Shown: piece by piece, positions 26,641 through 34,494 of the stretch
Position numbering within the stretch: the stretch's first letter is position 1
Layout of the letters: every line of letters starts with the position of its first letter
DNA from: Nitrososphaerota archaeon
GTDB lineage: Archaea > Thermoproteota > Nitrososphaeria > Nitrososphaerales > CADDZS01
Assembly: GCA_021325255.1 (NCBI GenBank)
Contig: JAJPHP010000039.1
Coordinates: 4,447 to 68,446, forward strand
Direction of reading: 5' to 3'
Length of the DNA stretch: 64,000 nt
Program-made: the position numbers and the translations under genes
The notes under the pieces: generated by a model
Database searches by the model: none
Seen by the model: the letters and a program-made list of their open reading frames with translations, nothing else
What the model was told of the DNA's origin: nothing

Positions 26641-28299
26641 GTGACGGAACAATCCATCAAAGATTTCGGTTCGCGTGATGACCTCCAGGTAAAAACTGCA
26701 ATAGTTAGCGTGTTCGACAAAACCGGTCTTATCGAGTTCGCACGCTTGCTACACGCAAGCGGCGTGACAAATCTAATTGCAACTGGTGGGACGCTCTCTG
26801 CTCTCCAGAGAGAAGGGATAGAAGCAACAGCTCTCGAAAGAGTAGGGCACTTTTCCGAGATGCTCGAAGGTCGAGTCAAGACGCTTCAGCCGGAGATTTT
26901 CGCGGGCATTCTTGCTAGGAAGACCAGCGAGGATCACATGCGACAGGTGCGAGACAAGAAAATTGGAACTATCGACATGGTCGTATGCAACTTTTACGCC
27001 TTTGAGAGCACAGCGTCGAGAAAAGGGGCGACCGACGAGGAAATCATCGAGATGATCGACATTGGCGGCCCATCTCTCGTGAGGGCGGCTGCGAAGAACT
27101 ATGAGTCCGTTTGCGTTGTTCCCTCACCTTCTCTGTACAAAGAGATAGGCGACGAACTTTCACGAAACGGTGGGCGCATTTCATACGAGACTAGAAAGAA
27201 AACGGCCCTCAAGGCGTTCGAAGTTGTCGCTTCTTACGATATCTCAATATACAACACACTAAACTCGAGGTTCAGTTCCGGGCTCTTCGCGGACTCTTTC
27301 TATCTCTCTGCGCGCAGCTTTGAGGTTCCCAAATACGGAGAAAACCCTGACCAGAAGGCGATGATTTACGCAATCAAGGGGAGCGAGGGAGGAGTCCCAG
27401 CGTGGAAGCAGCTCTTTGGAGACGTGCGCTCGTACAACAACTACCTCGACATCGCGAGCTCGTTTGAGATCCTCAAGGGCTTTGAGTCGATGCCAGCTGC
27501 TGCGACCGTTAAACACGGTCAGATCTCAGGTTTTGCGACGTCGAACTCCGGCCTTGCCGATGCATACAGGCTAGCTCACGCCTGCGACCCCGAAGCTGAT
27601 TTCGGCAACACCACGGTACTCAATCGCGTTGTCGATAGCGAGACAGCGAAGCTGATCGGAAAAAATGAAGGCGGCGGTTCGGAAGACGTTTCGGTGTATA
27701 CCGAGATTGTGCTCGCTCCCGGATACGAAAGAGAAGCTCTTGAACTCTTGAAAGCCAAGCAGAAAAAGAAAATTAGGATAATTGAAACGGGAGCGCCTTC
27801 GTCATACCCATTTGACGTGAAGCTCATGGAGGGACTGGCATTGGTTCAGCAGTCCCCAAACTACGAATTGAAGCTAGATCCTTCCAAGGTAACTGTTGAG
27901 ACAACCGCAAAGCCCACTGCAAATGATATGGCGATCCTCCTGGGGCTGTGGGAGGTTGTGAGGCGAGTAACCTCGAACGGAATAGTCGTCGGGAACGGAG
28001 AATACGATGAAAGCAGCGGTACCCTCAGAAAGCTATGGACTCTGGGGGTCGGCTCATTCAGGAAGCGAAACGGCGCCACCTTGATTGCTCTTCAAAATGC
28101 AGGAGAGCGGGCACGAGGAGCCTACTGCGCGTCGGATGGATTCTTTCCGTTCCCGGACAGCGTAGAGATGCTGGGCAATGCTGGCATCCGAGGAATAATT
28201 CAGCCCGGTGGCTCGCAGAGCGATAGAAAAGTGATCGAGATGGCAAACAGATTTTCAATCCCCATGCTCCTCACACACGAGCGAGCCTTCAAGCACTAG
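26641..28299 (+). CDS. purH: Bifunctional AICAR transformylase/IMP cyclohydrolase (PurH)
   Basis: The last two steps of purine synthesis: AICAR to FAICAR with formyl-tetrahydrofolate, then closure to IMP. The N-terminal IMP cyclohydrolase (MGS-like) domain starts AIVSVFDKTGLIEFA and includes LIATGGTLSAL and MLEGRVKTLQPEIFAG. The C-terminal transformylase has KYGENPDQ, the catalytic Lys-His pair in TVKHGQISG, NRVVDSETA, TSNGIVV and ASDGFFPFPD near the end. About 552 residues, slightly longer than bacterial PurH. An upstream in-frame GTG at 26551 would overlap a TATA box, so I use the GTG at 26641. Many archaea use PurP and PurO instead. Confidence 0.92.
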   Translation: MTEQSIKDFGSRDDLQVKTAIVSVFDKTGLIEFARLLHASGVTNLIATGGTLSALQREGIEATALERVGHFSEMLEGRVKTLQPEIFAGILARKTSEDHMRQVRDKKIGTIDMVVCNFYAFESTASRKGATDEEIIEMIDIGGPSLVRAAAKNYESVCVVPSPSLYKEIGDELSRNGGRISYETRKKTALKAFEVVASYDISIYNTLNSRFSSGLFADSFYLSARSFEVPKYGENPDQKAMIYAIKGSEGGVPAWKQLFGDVRSYNNYLDIASSFEILKGFESMPAAATVKHGQISGFATSNSGLADAYRLAHACDPEADFGNTTVLNRVVDSETAKLIGKNEGGGSEDVSVYTEIVLAPGYEREALELLKAKQKKKIRIIETGAPSSYPFDVKLMEGLALVQQSPNYELKLDPSKVTVETTAKPTANDMAILLGLWEVVRRVTSNGIVVGNGEYDESSGTLRKLWTLGVGSFRKRNGATLIALQNAGERARGAYCASDGFFPFPDSVEMLGNAGIRGIIQPGGSQSDRKVIEMANRFSIPMLLTHERAFKH

Positions 28300-28415
28300 A
28301 CGGGAGAGATAATTCTGTCTTCCCGCTTTGATCATCTTCTTCAATCCCGCTTTTTGCAAGAGAAATGCAAAAGAAGACAAAGACAGCGTGTGAGAGGTAG
28401 CTACATTCTCAAACA

Positions 28416-29303
28416 TTGAAGATTGGTCTCTGCATACCCAACTCTGGAAAAGCAGCTGGAAAGCAGGCTATCGATGAACTGGCAGATCTTAGCGAGAGGT
28501 ATGGATATGATTCGATTTGGACAAACGATCACCTTCTCGTTTCGGCGGAGTATGCGCCTAACTACGGAAGGATACTCGAGTCGCTGACAACGCTATCGTA
28601 CCTCGCCGGACGGACGAAGAACGTTCTCCTCGGCACGAGCGTCATTGTCTTCCCGATGCGCGAAGTAGTCCTGTTCGCAAAGCAATCGACGGCGCTCCAA
28701 ATCCTGTCTGAGGGGAGACTGATTCTCGGACTAGGCGCAGGCTGGCTTTCACAGGAATTCGAAAATGTCAGGTCGGACTTCTCCCAGAGGGGACAGTACT
28801 ACGATGAGGGCTTGCAGCTCTTTAGGTGGTTCATGAGAGGTAACGCGAACTTTACTGGAGAATTCTACGCGATCAAGGATGGCGTCTTTGAACCTACTCC
28901 GAGCAAGCACATACCAATTCTCATCGGGGGGAACTCTGGACAGAGCATACGGAGGGCGGCAAAGCTCGGAGACGGCTGGTTTCCAATCGCAATATCCCCA
29001 AAAGAACTCCGAGCAGGAAAGCAGAAACTTACGCAACTCACTAGCAGACGAATGGAGATTGCGATTCGACTTGCTGTCGTGTTTGCTGAAAAGCCGGGGT
29101 CGGTCAAGTCTCTGGCGATGAGAAATTCGACGGGCGAGGTAAACGCACGCCTTGCGGGCACGAGCGAGGAGATACTTGGACAGATCAGGAAGTATAGACT
29201 GGCAGGTCTCAATCACCTTGTCTGCTACTTTGGGGACAGAGAGCCCAAGATACTCAAGGTGAAAGCTACAAAGTTTGCAAGGGAAATCATGCCCTCAATT
29301 TGA
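28416..29303 (+). CDS. LLM-class flavin/F420-dependent oxidoreductase
   Basis: The 295-residue luciferase-like TIM-barrel protein begins MKIGLCIPNSGK. It has GYDSIWTNDHLL near 30, LLGTSVIVFPMREVVLFAKQ near 70-90, the GRLILGLGAGWLSQEFE motif near 100-115 and IPILIGGNSGQSIRRAAKLGDGW near 165-190. These are typical of the coenzyme F420 or FMN-dependent LLM family; F420 is the more likely cofactor in archaea. The substrate is unknown. The start is TTG at 28416, about 120 nt after purH. Confidence 0.9.
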   Translation: MKIGLCIPNSGKAAGKQAIDELADLSERYGYDSIWTNDHLLVSAEYAPNYGRILESLTTLSYLAGRTKNVLLGTSVIVFPMREVVLFAKQSTALQILSEGRLILGLGAGWLSQEFENVRSDFSQRGQYYDEGLQLFRWFMRGNANFTGEFYAIKDGVFEPTPSKHIPILIGGNSGQSIRRAAKLGDGWFPIAISPKELRAGKQKLTQLTSRRMEIAIRLAVVFAEKPGSVKSLAMRNSTGEVNARLAGTSEEILGQIRKYRLAGLNHLVCYFGDREPKILKVKATKFAREIMPSI

Positions 29304-29415
29304 ATCCTCGCAAGGAACATGACATGAACGGTTTCGAAAGACGCAGAATCCGCATTGTTCTCTAGGCTAATATAGCATATTTTGTTCTTAGTGCGGATGT
29401 GATTTCAAACATAAA

Positions 29416-30288
29416 ATGAGTACTGTACGGCAAACTGCAACCTCCGAAGGCTATGCTCACCCCGAAGTCATAGTTGACACGAATTGGGTGCTCGACCACA
29501 TCTCAGACCCCAAAGTGAGAATTGCCGAAGTAGACTATGACCCCACCTCGAACTACAATCAAGGGCACATTCCAAATTCCGCGCTTTTTGATTGGAAGAA
29601 GGACATCAACGATCCGGTGCGAAGAGACATTCTGAGCAAGCAGGCCGCAGAAGACCTCCTGAGCAGAAACGGAGTATCAAATGATACGACGCTCGTCCTT
29701 TACGGCGACTTCAACAACTGGTTTGCAGCCTTTGCATTCTGGGTATTGAAGTACTACGGTGTGAAGGATGTCAGGTTGATGAACGGAGGCAGGAAGAAAT
29801 GGATCGAGGAAGACAAGCTGCTGGTAAAGGACACGCCATTGTTCCAGAAGGGCAGTTTCAAAGCGTTAGACCCCGATCAATCGGTCAGAGTCTATCTCGA
29901 TGATGTGAAGAGGGCGCTCGAGAACAAGAGGATAGGCCTTGTGGACGTCAGGGGACCGAAAGAGTTCTCGGGAGAGATTCTTGCGCCGCCAGAGTATCCT
30001 ACTGAGCACGCCCAGCGAGGAGGGCACATCCCCGGCGCGGTCAACATCCCATGGGCTCAAGCGGTGAAGGAGGATGGAACCTTCAAGCCTCGCGAAGAAC
30101 TGGAGCAGCTATACAAACCAAAAGGAATCACTCCAGATAGGGAAGTGATAACCTACTGCCGCATAGGCGAGAGATCGTCTCACACGTGGTTTGTGCTAAA
30201 ATATCTGCTGGGATACCCAGACGTAAGGAACTATGACGGTTCGTGGACGGAGTGGGGAAACCAGGTCAGACTGCCAATCGAAAAGTAG
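29416..30288 (+). CDS. Two-domain thiosulfate/3-mercaptopyruvate sulfurtransferase
   Basis: The 290-residue protein has two rhodanese domains. The N-terminal domain (about 15-140) lacks the active Cys. The C-terminal domain (about 160-285) has LVDVRGPKEF, HIPGAVNIPW and the persulfide Cys248 in the loop CRIGERSS. The loop sequence fits thiosulfate sulfurtransferases (CRxGxR/S) rather than the CGSGVTA of mercaptopyruvate enzymes. It is convergent with the GcvH-TusA fusion gene at 30477, so both may act in sulfur transfer. Confidence 0.9.
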   Translation: MSTVRQTATSEGYAHPEVIVDTNWVLDHISDPKVRIAEVDYDPTSNYNQGHIPNSALFDWKKDINDPVRRDILSKQAAEDLLSRNGVSNDTTLVLYGDFNNWFAAFAFWVLKYYGVKDVRLMNGGRKKWIEEDKLLVKDTPLFQKGSFKALDPDQSVRVYLDDVKRALENKRIGLVDVRGPKEFSGEILAPPEYPTEHAQRGGHIPGAVNIPWAQAVKEDGTFKPREELEQLYKPKGITPDREVITYCRIGERSSHTWFVLKYLLGYPDVRNYDGSWTEWGNQVRLPIEK

Positions 30289-30476
30289 TTGCTGAACTGC
30301 CCTAACGCGATGCAGGGGGCAAGAGCGAGCGGCTCTTTGACTTTTGGAATCCCTCTGCTATTCGCACCTTTTTTTCCAAACCGGATTGCGTCAATCTTGC
30401 TGTAGACTTGCTCCCGCAAGGAGCAATACTCATCGATGAGAGTACAGGATTACGAGATGCGCTTCTTTACCCGATT

Positions 30477-31220
30477 CTACTGTTCGTTACGTCGGATTAG
30501 TTTAGTGGCCTTTTCCTTCTGCTTCCTTCTTATCTCCTCTTCCTGAACTTTTGCTTTCTCACTGAATTTTTGCACTATGAAGTGAAAGAGGTTTCCCTCT
30601 TTTCGTGATTCGAGTAAGTTATTCTTTGTCTGGTCGCTCCATCTGATCATTTCAATGTCAGAGGTAGGGTCGTCAGTGACGAGGTGAACTACAGCGCCAT
30701 CCGGTTTTTGCTCTAGCAGCTGATTCAGGTTTGCAAGAGTCGTGGCGCACTCGGTTCCAATCGAGAACATTTCCTCGTCTGGCAGTGCTTTGAAGCACCT
30801 TACCTTCAGCTCTCTGATCCGAGATCCTATAGCTTCTGCCGCTTTCCTTCCTTTCTTCAACCCTGCGAGATCTTGGGCATTGAAACTTTCAAATTGGGCA
30901 ATCCAGCCACTCTCATAAGAAGAACTGTTGGCGGGAGAGGGGTCGACCTGGAGAGTCACGTTGAATTTCGCGATCTGTCCGGAGACAGGGCTTCTGACAG
31001 GCCCGAAATACCTTCCAGACTCCACCGTTGCAATTGCTTGATTTTGGCTCACGTTGCTCAACTGTGTCTTTAGTTTGATGGAAGTGAACTTGCCAGCGAG
31101 GAAGGATAGCACCGTAGTGATGCCCATCGTACCAGTTCCGTCCGGAGCGGGTCTTATCCAGACATCGTTACCGACGTCGTAGTAGAGTTCGTCGGGGAAC
31201 TCGCAATGATCTACTTCCAC
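30477..31220 (-). CDS. Fusion of a GcvH-like domain and a TusA-like domain
   Basis: The N-terminal half (about 10-115) follows glycine cleavage H protein: VWIRPAPDGTGTMGIT, ATVES, PVSGQI and SSYESGWI. The position of the lipoyl Lys (ESVK in GcvH) is Arg70 (ESGR), so lipoylation at the usual site is not possible. The C-terminal half (about 135-222) follows TusA: Cys158 lies 25 residues before DDP, exactly as the TusA active Cys, with VVHLVTDDPTSDIEMIRW and FHFIVQKF closing the fold; the CP motif reads CA. A charged coiled tail ends the protein. A role as a sulfur carrier or scaffold is inferred. It converges with a rhodanese gene. Confidence 0.75.
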   Translation of the reverse strand: MEVDHCEFPDELYYDVGNDVWIRPAPDGTGTMGITTVLSFLAGKFTSIKLKTQLSNVSQNQAIATVESGRYFGPVRSPVSGQIAKFNVTLQVDPSPANSSSYESGWIAQFESFNAQDLAGLKKGRKAAEAIGSRIRELKVRCFKALPDEEMFSIGTECATTLANLNQLLEQKPDGAVVHLVTDDPTSDIEMIRWSDQTKNNLLESRKEGNLFHFIVQKFSEKAKVQEEEIRRKQKEKATKLIRRNEQ

Positions 31221-31372
31221 GCGGCCTGATGCTCACCAACAGTTCTCGATCGGATTCTCTTCTACTTCTTCCACTTAATTTCGCTCGGTCACTTGGAAGT
31301 CGCCAAGAAGCCTAGCACAGGTAAGATAGCGAGCCGAAACGTGCTTTAAAGTACAGCCTGGACAGAGTATAG

Positions 31373-31573
31373 TTAGTTTACCACTATTGAAATAACCAAG
31401 ATGATAAAGCCAACAATGGCTGCGACCTCGGTGGCTACGAGCGGCATGTGCGTCATCTGCGTACCGAGGCCTCCCCCAATGATAATCAATAGACCGAGAA
31501 AGAAAAGAGGATACTTTAGGATCTTCGGCATCACGTGTCTGCCCGGAGGTTGTTGTTTCAACTCCTTCCCCAC
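31373..31573 (-). CDS. Small two-TM protein
   Basis: A 66-residue protein with two membrane helices (about 18-36 and 44-64) separated by a Met-rich turn (TQMTHMP). It starts with GTG three bases after the stop of the upstream gene at 31577 and is certainly in the same operon. It could be a small partner subunit of that membrane protein. Confidence 0.55.
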   Translation of the reverse strand: MGKELKQQPPGRHVMPKILKYPLFFLGLLIIIGGGLGTQMTHMPLVATEVAAIVGFIILVISIVVN

Positions 31574-31576
31574 TTC

Positions 31577-32281
31577 CTAGAACTTGAACAAAAGATGATC
31601 CACGGGCAGTCCCGCCGCGAGAGCGCGGATATACAGGTCCGCGAAAAATATTGTCAGGAGGCTGACCCAAGCGAGCAGCTCGTGCCGAGCGTTCCACCAC
31701 GACTGCACGTCAAAAATCTTCTTGCGAGTTCTGCCCACAGGTGTGCAGCTGTAGCAGTCAATGTTACCGCCTATCAGGTGCCTGAATGCGTGGCAGGAGA
31801 GGGTCCAAGATGTTAGTGTGAGCGCGTTGGCTAGTAGCACCAAGCTCCCAATCCTCAGGGAGTCCTGGTAGATCAGGGAAATGTAAAAGTCGTAATAAAA
31901 GAACGGGAGAAGAATAATCCCCGCGTATAGGAAGTACCTGTGCAGGTTCTCAAGCTGGAAGAACACGTTCCGCTCGCCCGTGTATTGTCGCGTCCTGCCA
32001 TCGTCTCTGTCAGTGTTCGCACAGCCCAGCGGGTGGTGGAAGAGGTGCCTGTGGTAATCCTTCCGGTACGCGTAACAAGTGAGCCTGAAGAGACCCGGTA
32101 TGGGGACGATGAGGACGGTCGGGCTGTAGAAGGGATCAACGTAACCCGTGATAAGACCGACAGGATAGGTGACAAGAGCCCAGCTGCCGACTGCGAGGAT
32201 GAGTATGAAAGTCCACAGCCGCCAGTTTGCCTCGAGAATTTCAAAAGGGAAGAGATACTTTTGAGGGGCTGTCTTCTGCAA
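31577..32281 (-). CDS. Membrane protein resembling an SDH-associated anchor of Actinobacteria
   Basis: The 234-residue protein has about five to six membrane segments and conserved His-containing motifs: TCYAYRKDYHR near 68, NLHRYFLY near 112, TLSCHAFRHLIGG near 160 and WNARHELLAWVSL near 195. From memory, this pattern matches a membrane protein encoded with succinate dehydrogenase/fumarate reductase in Actinobacteria; the histidines could be heme b ligands. No SDH catalytic subunits are in view. The start is TTG at 32281 with TATA-like GCATATACTAG about 30 nt upstream. Function is uncertain. Confidence 0.55.
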   Translation of the reverse strand: MQKTAPQKYLFPFEILEANWRLWTFILILAVGSWALVTYPVGLITGYVDPFYSPTVLIVPIPGLFRLTCYAYRKDYHRHLFHHPLGCANTDRDDGRTRQYTGERNVFFQLENLHRYFLYAGIILLPFFYYDFYISLIYQDSLRIGSLVLLANALTLTSWTLSCHAFRHLIGGNIDCYSCTPVGRTRKKIFDVQSWWNARHELLAWVSLLTIFFADLYIRALAAGLPVDHLLFKF

Positions 32282-32491
32282 GTGAGAGGTTTTACCCTCA
32301 GACTAGTATATGCTCTGAACGATTCTATTATGGGTTTTCCCACGAGTTATTTTGCATGACTTGTATTCAATTATCTTCTTCTTTCAGTGTTCCACATCAT
32401 GGTTCTCTCGGCATGGCCGAGCTCTTTCGTTCGAAAGCTTGCGTGTCTTCCTGTAATCACTGGAGCCGAGAATTGAAAGGCACCGGTACTG

Positions 32492-32517
32492 CTTAAATAG
32501 AAACTCTCAACTGAGAG
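32492..32517 (+). promoter_or_regulatory. TATA box with adjoining inverted repeat
   Basis: CTTAAATA (32492-32499) is followed by CTCTCA-AC-TGAGAG (32504-32517), a 6-bp-arm inverted repeat lying between the TATA box and the likely transcription start. This is a common position for an archaeal repressor site. The SDR gene starts at 32584. Confidence 0.4.
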
Positions 32518-32583
32518 AACTTGCGGTAGATTCTCAACTAAACACAGACGAGAGATTAGACAGGAGTTGTTGATGATTTTCCA

Positions 32584-33426
32584 ATGAGCTGGGGTACTTT
32601 AGCAGGAGAGCAGAAGGTAGACACCGAGATAGAGGCAAAGCCGAGAGCTCACCCGCGCGGGATGAGATTCCAAGGCGTGAACGCGTTGGTCACGGGAGCG
32701 GGCAGAGGATTTGGGAGCCTGATTGCAACAGCCCTTGCGGACGAAGGGGCGAACGTCGTGGTTGCGTACAACACCTCGAAAGACGGTGCCGAAAAACTAG
32801 CGCAACAGATTCGGTCTACGGGTCGCAAATCCATGACGGCGAAGGTAGACATTACAAAGTGGCCCGAAGTAAAGTCGATGACTGAAAAGGTCTGGAATGA
32901 GTTTGGTCCTATAGATTTGCTAGTCAACAACTCCGGAGACGTCTCAAACAAGCAAATGTCGTGGAGGCAGATTACGGAAGAGGCAATTGATCAAACGCTT
33001 GCCGTGGACATCAAGGGCACGCTATTCATGCTTCACGAAGTTGGCTCGAAAATGCTGGAGCGCAAGTCCGGTACGATAGTCAATGTGGCGTCGAATGTAA
33101 TCGTGACCGGCAGCCCAAGAGCACCTCAGTACGCTGCCTCGAAGTATGGCGTCATCGGCCTCACAAAGTCTTACGCACTCGCGTTCTCCCCTTGGGTTAG
33201 AGTAAATGCGGCATGCCCCGGTTACATGGACACAGCTGCGACCACGAGCAGGGCGGACTGGACTCCGCAAAGACGCAAGTGGATCGTCGACCACACAGCT
33301 CTCAAGCGCATCGGCAAACCCGAGCACATAGTCCCGGTAGTTCTCTTTCTAGCCTCTGACGATTCTATTCATATGACCGGGAACATCGTAATCGCAGACG
33401 GCGGCTTTAGCATGCCCGGCGCCTAA
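32584..33426 (+). CDS. Short-chain dehydrogenase/reductase (FabG-like)
   Basis: The 280-residue classical SDR has the NAD(P) motif TGAGRGFG at 37-44, NNSG near 118, a Ser in the VASN strand, the YAASK catalytic Tyr/Lys motif, PGYMDT, and the terminal MTGNIVIADGGF. It is closest in pattern to 3-oxoacyl-ACP reductase and glucose/ribitol dehydrogenase-type SDRs; the substrate is not predictable. The first 25 residues are an extension relative to typical SDRs. The promoter carries an inverted repeat, so regulation is likely. Confidence 0.88.
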   Translation: MSWGTLAGEQKVDTEIEAKPRAHPRGMRFQGVNALVTGAGRGFGSLIATALADEGANVVVAYNTSKDGAEKLAQQIRSTGRKSMTAKVDITKWPEVKSMTEKVWNEFGPIDLLVNNSGDVSNKQMSWRQITEEAIDQTLAVDIKGTLFMLHEVGSKMLERKSGTIVNVASNVIVTGSPRAPQYAASKYGVIGLTKSYALAFSPWVRVNAACPGYMDTAATTSRADWTPQRRKWIVDHTALKRIGKPEHIVPVVLFLASDDSIHMTGNIVIADGGFSMPGA

Positions 33427-33842
33427 AGGACTAACGCAATGTGAGAGAAGAAAGAAAGAGGATAAGAAGCAGCTACAATGAGAGTTTCGTTCGCTCTCAA
33501 GTAGCTCACTCTTGCTTTTAGAGAACATTTCCTTTCTCTCATGTTCTCTTCTTCTCCTCTCTCAACGCTTCCACCAATTTTATTTGCGTTGAGAGTGTCC
33601 ACATCGATCTTTCTCAACTCCACTCTCATTTCATTTCTTTACAGAAGTTAAAGCTCGCCGAAGATACGGAGGCGAAAAACATTCTGAATCTCCATATTCC
33701 GGGTTAGCAATTGTTTAGAAACAAGGCATAATAGATAGGTCGGAGAACTAAAGAAATCAGAAGCAAGGAGAAAGAAAATAGTCGAGCCCGTTTTCGCTGG
33801 GCACTTGACTAGTAGCAATTCTTTGCTTCGCATAGCATTTTA
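33427..33842. other. Intergenic with GA/CT-rich repeats
   Basis: A 416-nt interval with many GAGAG/CTCTC strings and one strong hairpin at 33559-33595. A 68-codon minus-strand frame passing through the hairpin is not convincing. Confidence 0.4.
33559..33595. repeat. 10-bp-arm inverted repeat
   Basis: CTCTCAACGC and GCGTTGAGAG are separated by 17 nt. The arms are perfect. The same 10-mer GCGTTGAGAG occurs at 42449-42458 ahead of the phosphatase gene, and a related CTCTCAACTGAGAG lies at 32504. It could be an RNA hairpin at the end of the SDR message or a pair of regulator half-sites. Confidence 0.55.
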
Positions 33843-34433
33843 GTGATTTCCAGAATTTTGGGAGAAGACACGTTGCGAGTGAAAGAAATAGTAGAAGAAG
33901 AACAGAAGCATCATCGAGAGATTGATCTGGAGGAAGATGATATCGCTCCGCATGGAGATAAGGATGCAAAGAAGGTATTGAGCGGCACGACCGAGGATAT
34001 GGAAATCGTAGTCGAGCCCTGGAAGAAGCTTATCATTCACGAGCTCCTAGAATACAAGTTCGAGGACCTCGCTAAACTAGTCGCTACACAATCGGTGCAG
34101 CAGGGAGGTACCGCAATCCCAACGATAAGCTGGGCCGAAGGCGTCGCCTTCCTGATCAGCCCATTCCCCGACGAGAGCGAGGTAATCATTGAGGAAAAGT
34201 TGAAGGGAATCATACACTACAACACCATCCTCTTCGCTCTAAAGCCGACATTCGAGGCCGAGATATTCATGAGGGGCTCTCAGATCAGAATAAACCTGAT
34301 CGACGTGGGGACTAACGACATCTTCAAGAAACTTGCAAAGACGCTGAAGGAGCATGCGAAGATGCCTCACTCTACAGGCGTAGCAACCTCACTCACTCCG
34401 CTCCAGCAGAGCGCTCCGGCTGGCCTACAGTAG
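33843..34433 (+). CDS. Hypothetical protein
   Basis: The 196-residue soluble protein has an acidic, charged N-terminus (1-45), a central helix (KKLIIHELLEYKFEDLAKLVATQ) and a mixed alpha/beta C-terminal domain (AIPTISWAEGVAFLISPFPDE, then GIIHYNTILFALKPTFEAEIFMRG). No family is recognised. The start GTG at 33843 is uncertain; ATG at 33999 (MEIVVEPWKK) is an alternative that removes the acidic region. It lies 61 nt before polX. Confidence 0.6.
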   Translation: MISRILGEDTLRVKEIVEEEQKHHREIDLEEDDIAPHGDKDAKKVLSGTTEDMEIVVEPWKKLIIHELLEYKFEDLAKLVATQSVQQGGTAIPTISWAEGVAFLISPFPDESEVIIEEKLKGIIHYNTILFALKPTFEAEIFMRGSQIRINLIDVGTNDIFKKLAKTLKEHAKMPHSTGVATSLTPLQQSAPAGLQ

Positions 34434-34494
34434 ACGTAAGAAAGCTTTAGTCATCCTGAAAGTCCACCTCTCCTATCTTAGATGCTCACAGGGC

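Noticed and set aside
33423..33629. 68-codon minus-strand frame
   Set aside because: It contains a perfect 10-bp inverted repeat and GA-repeat translation; more likely non-coding.
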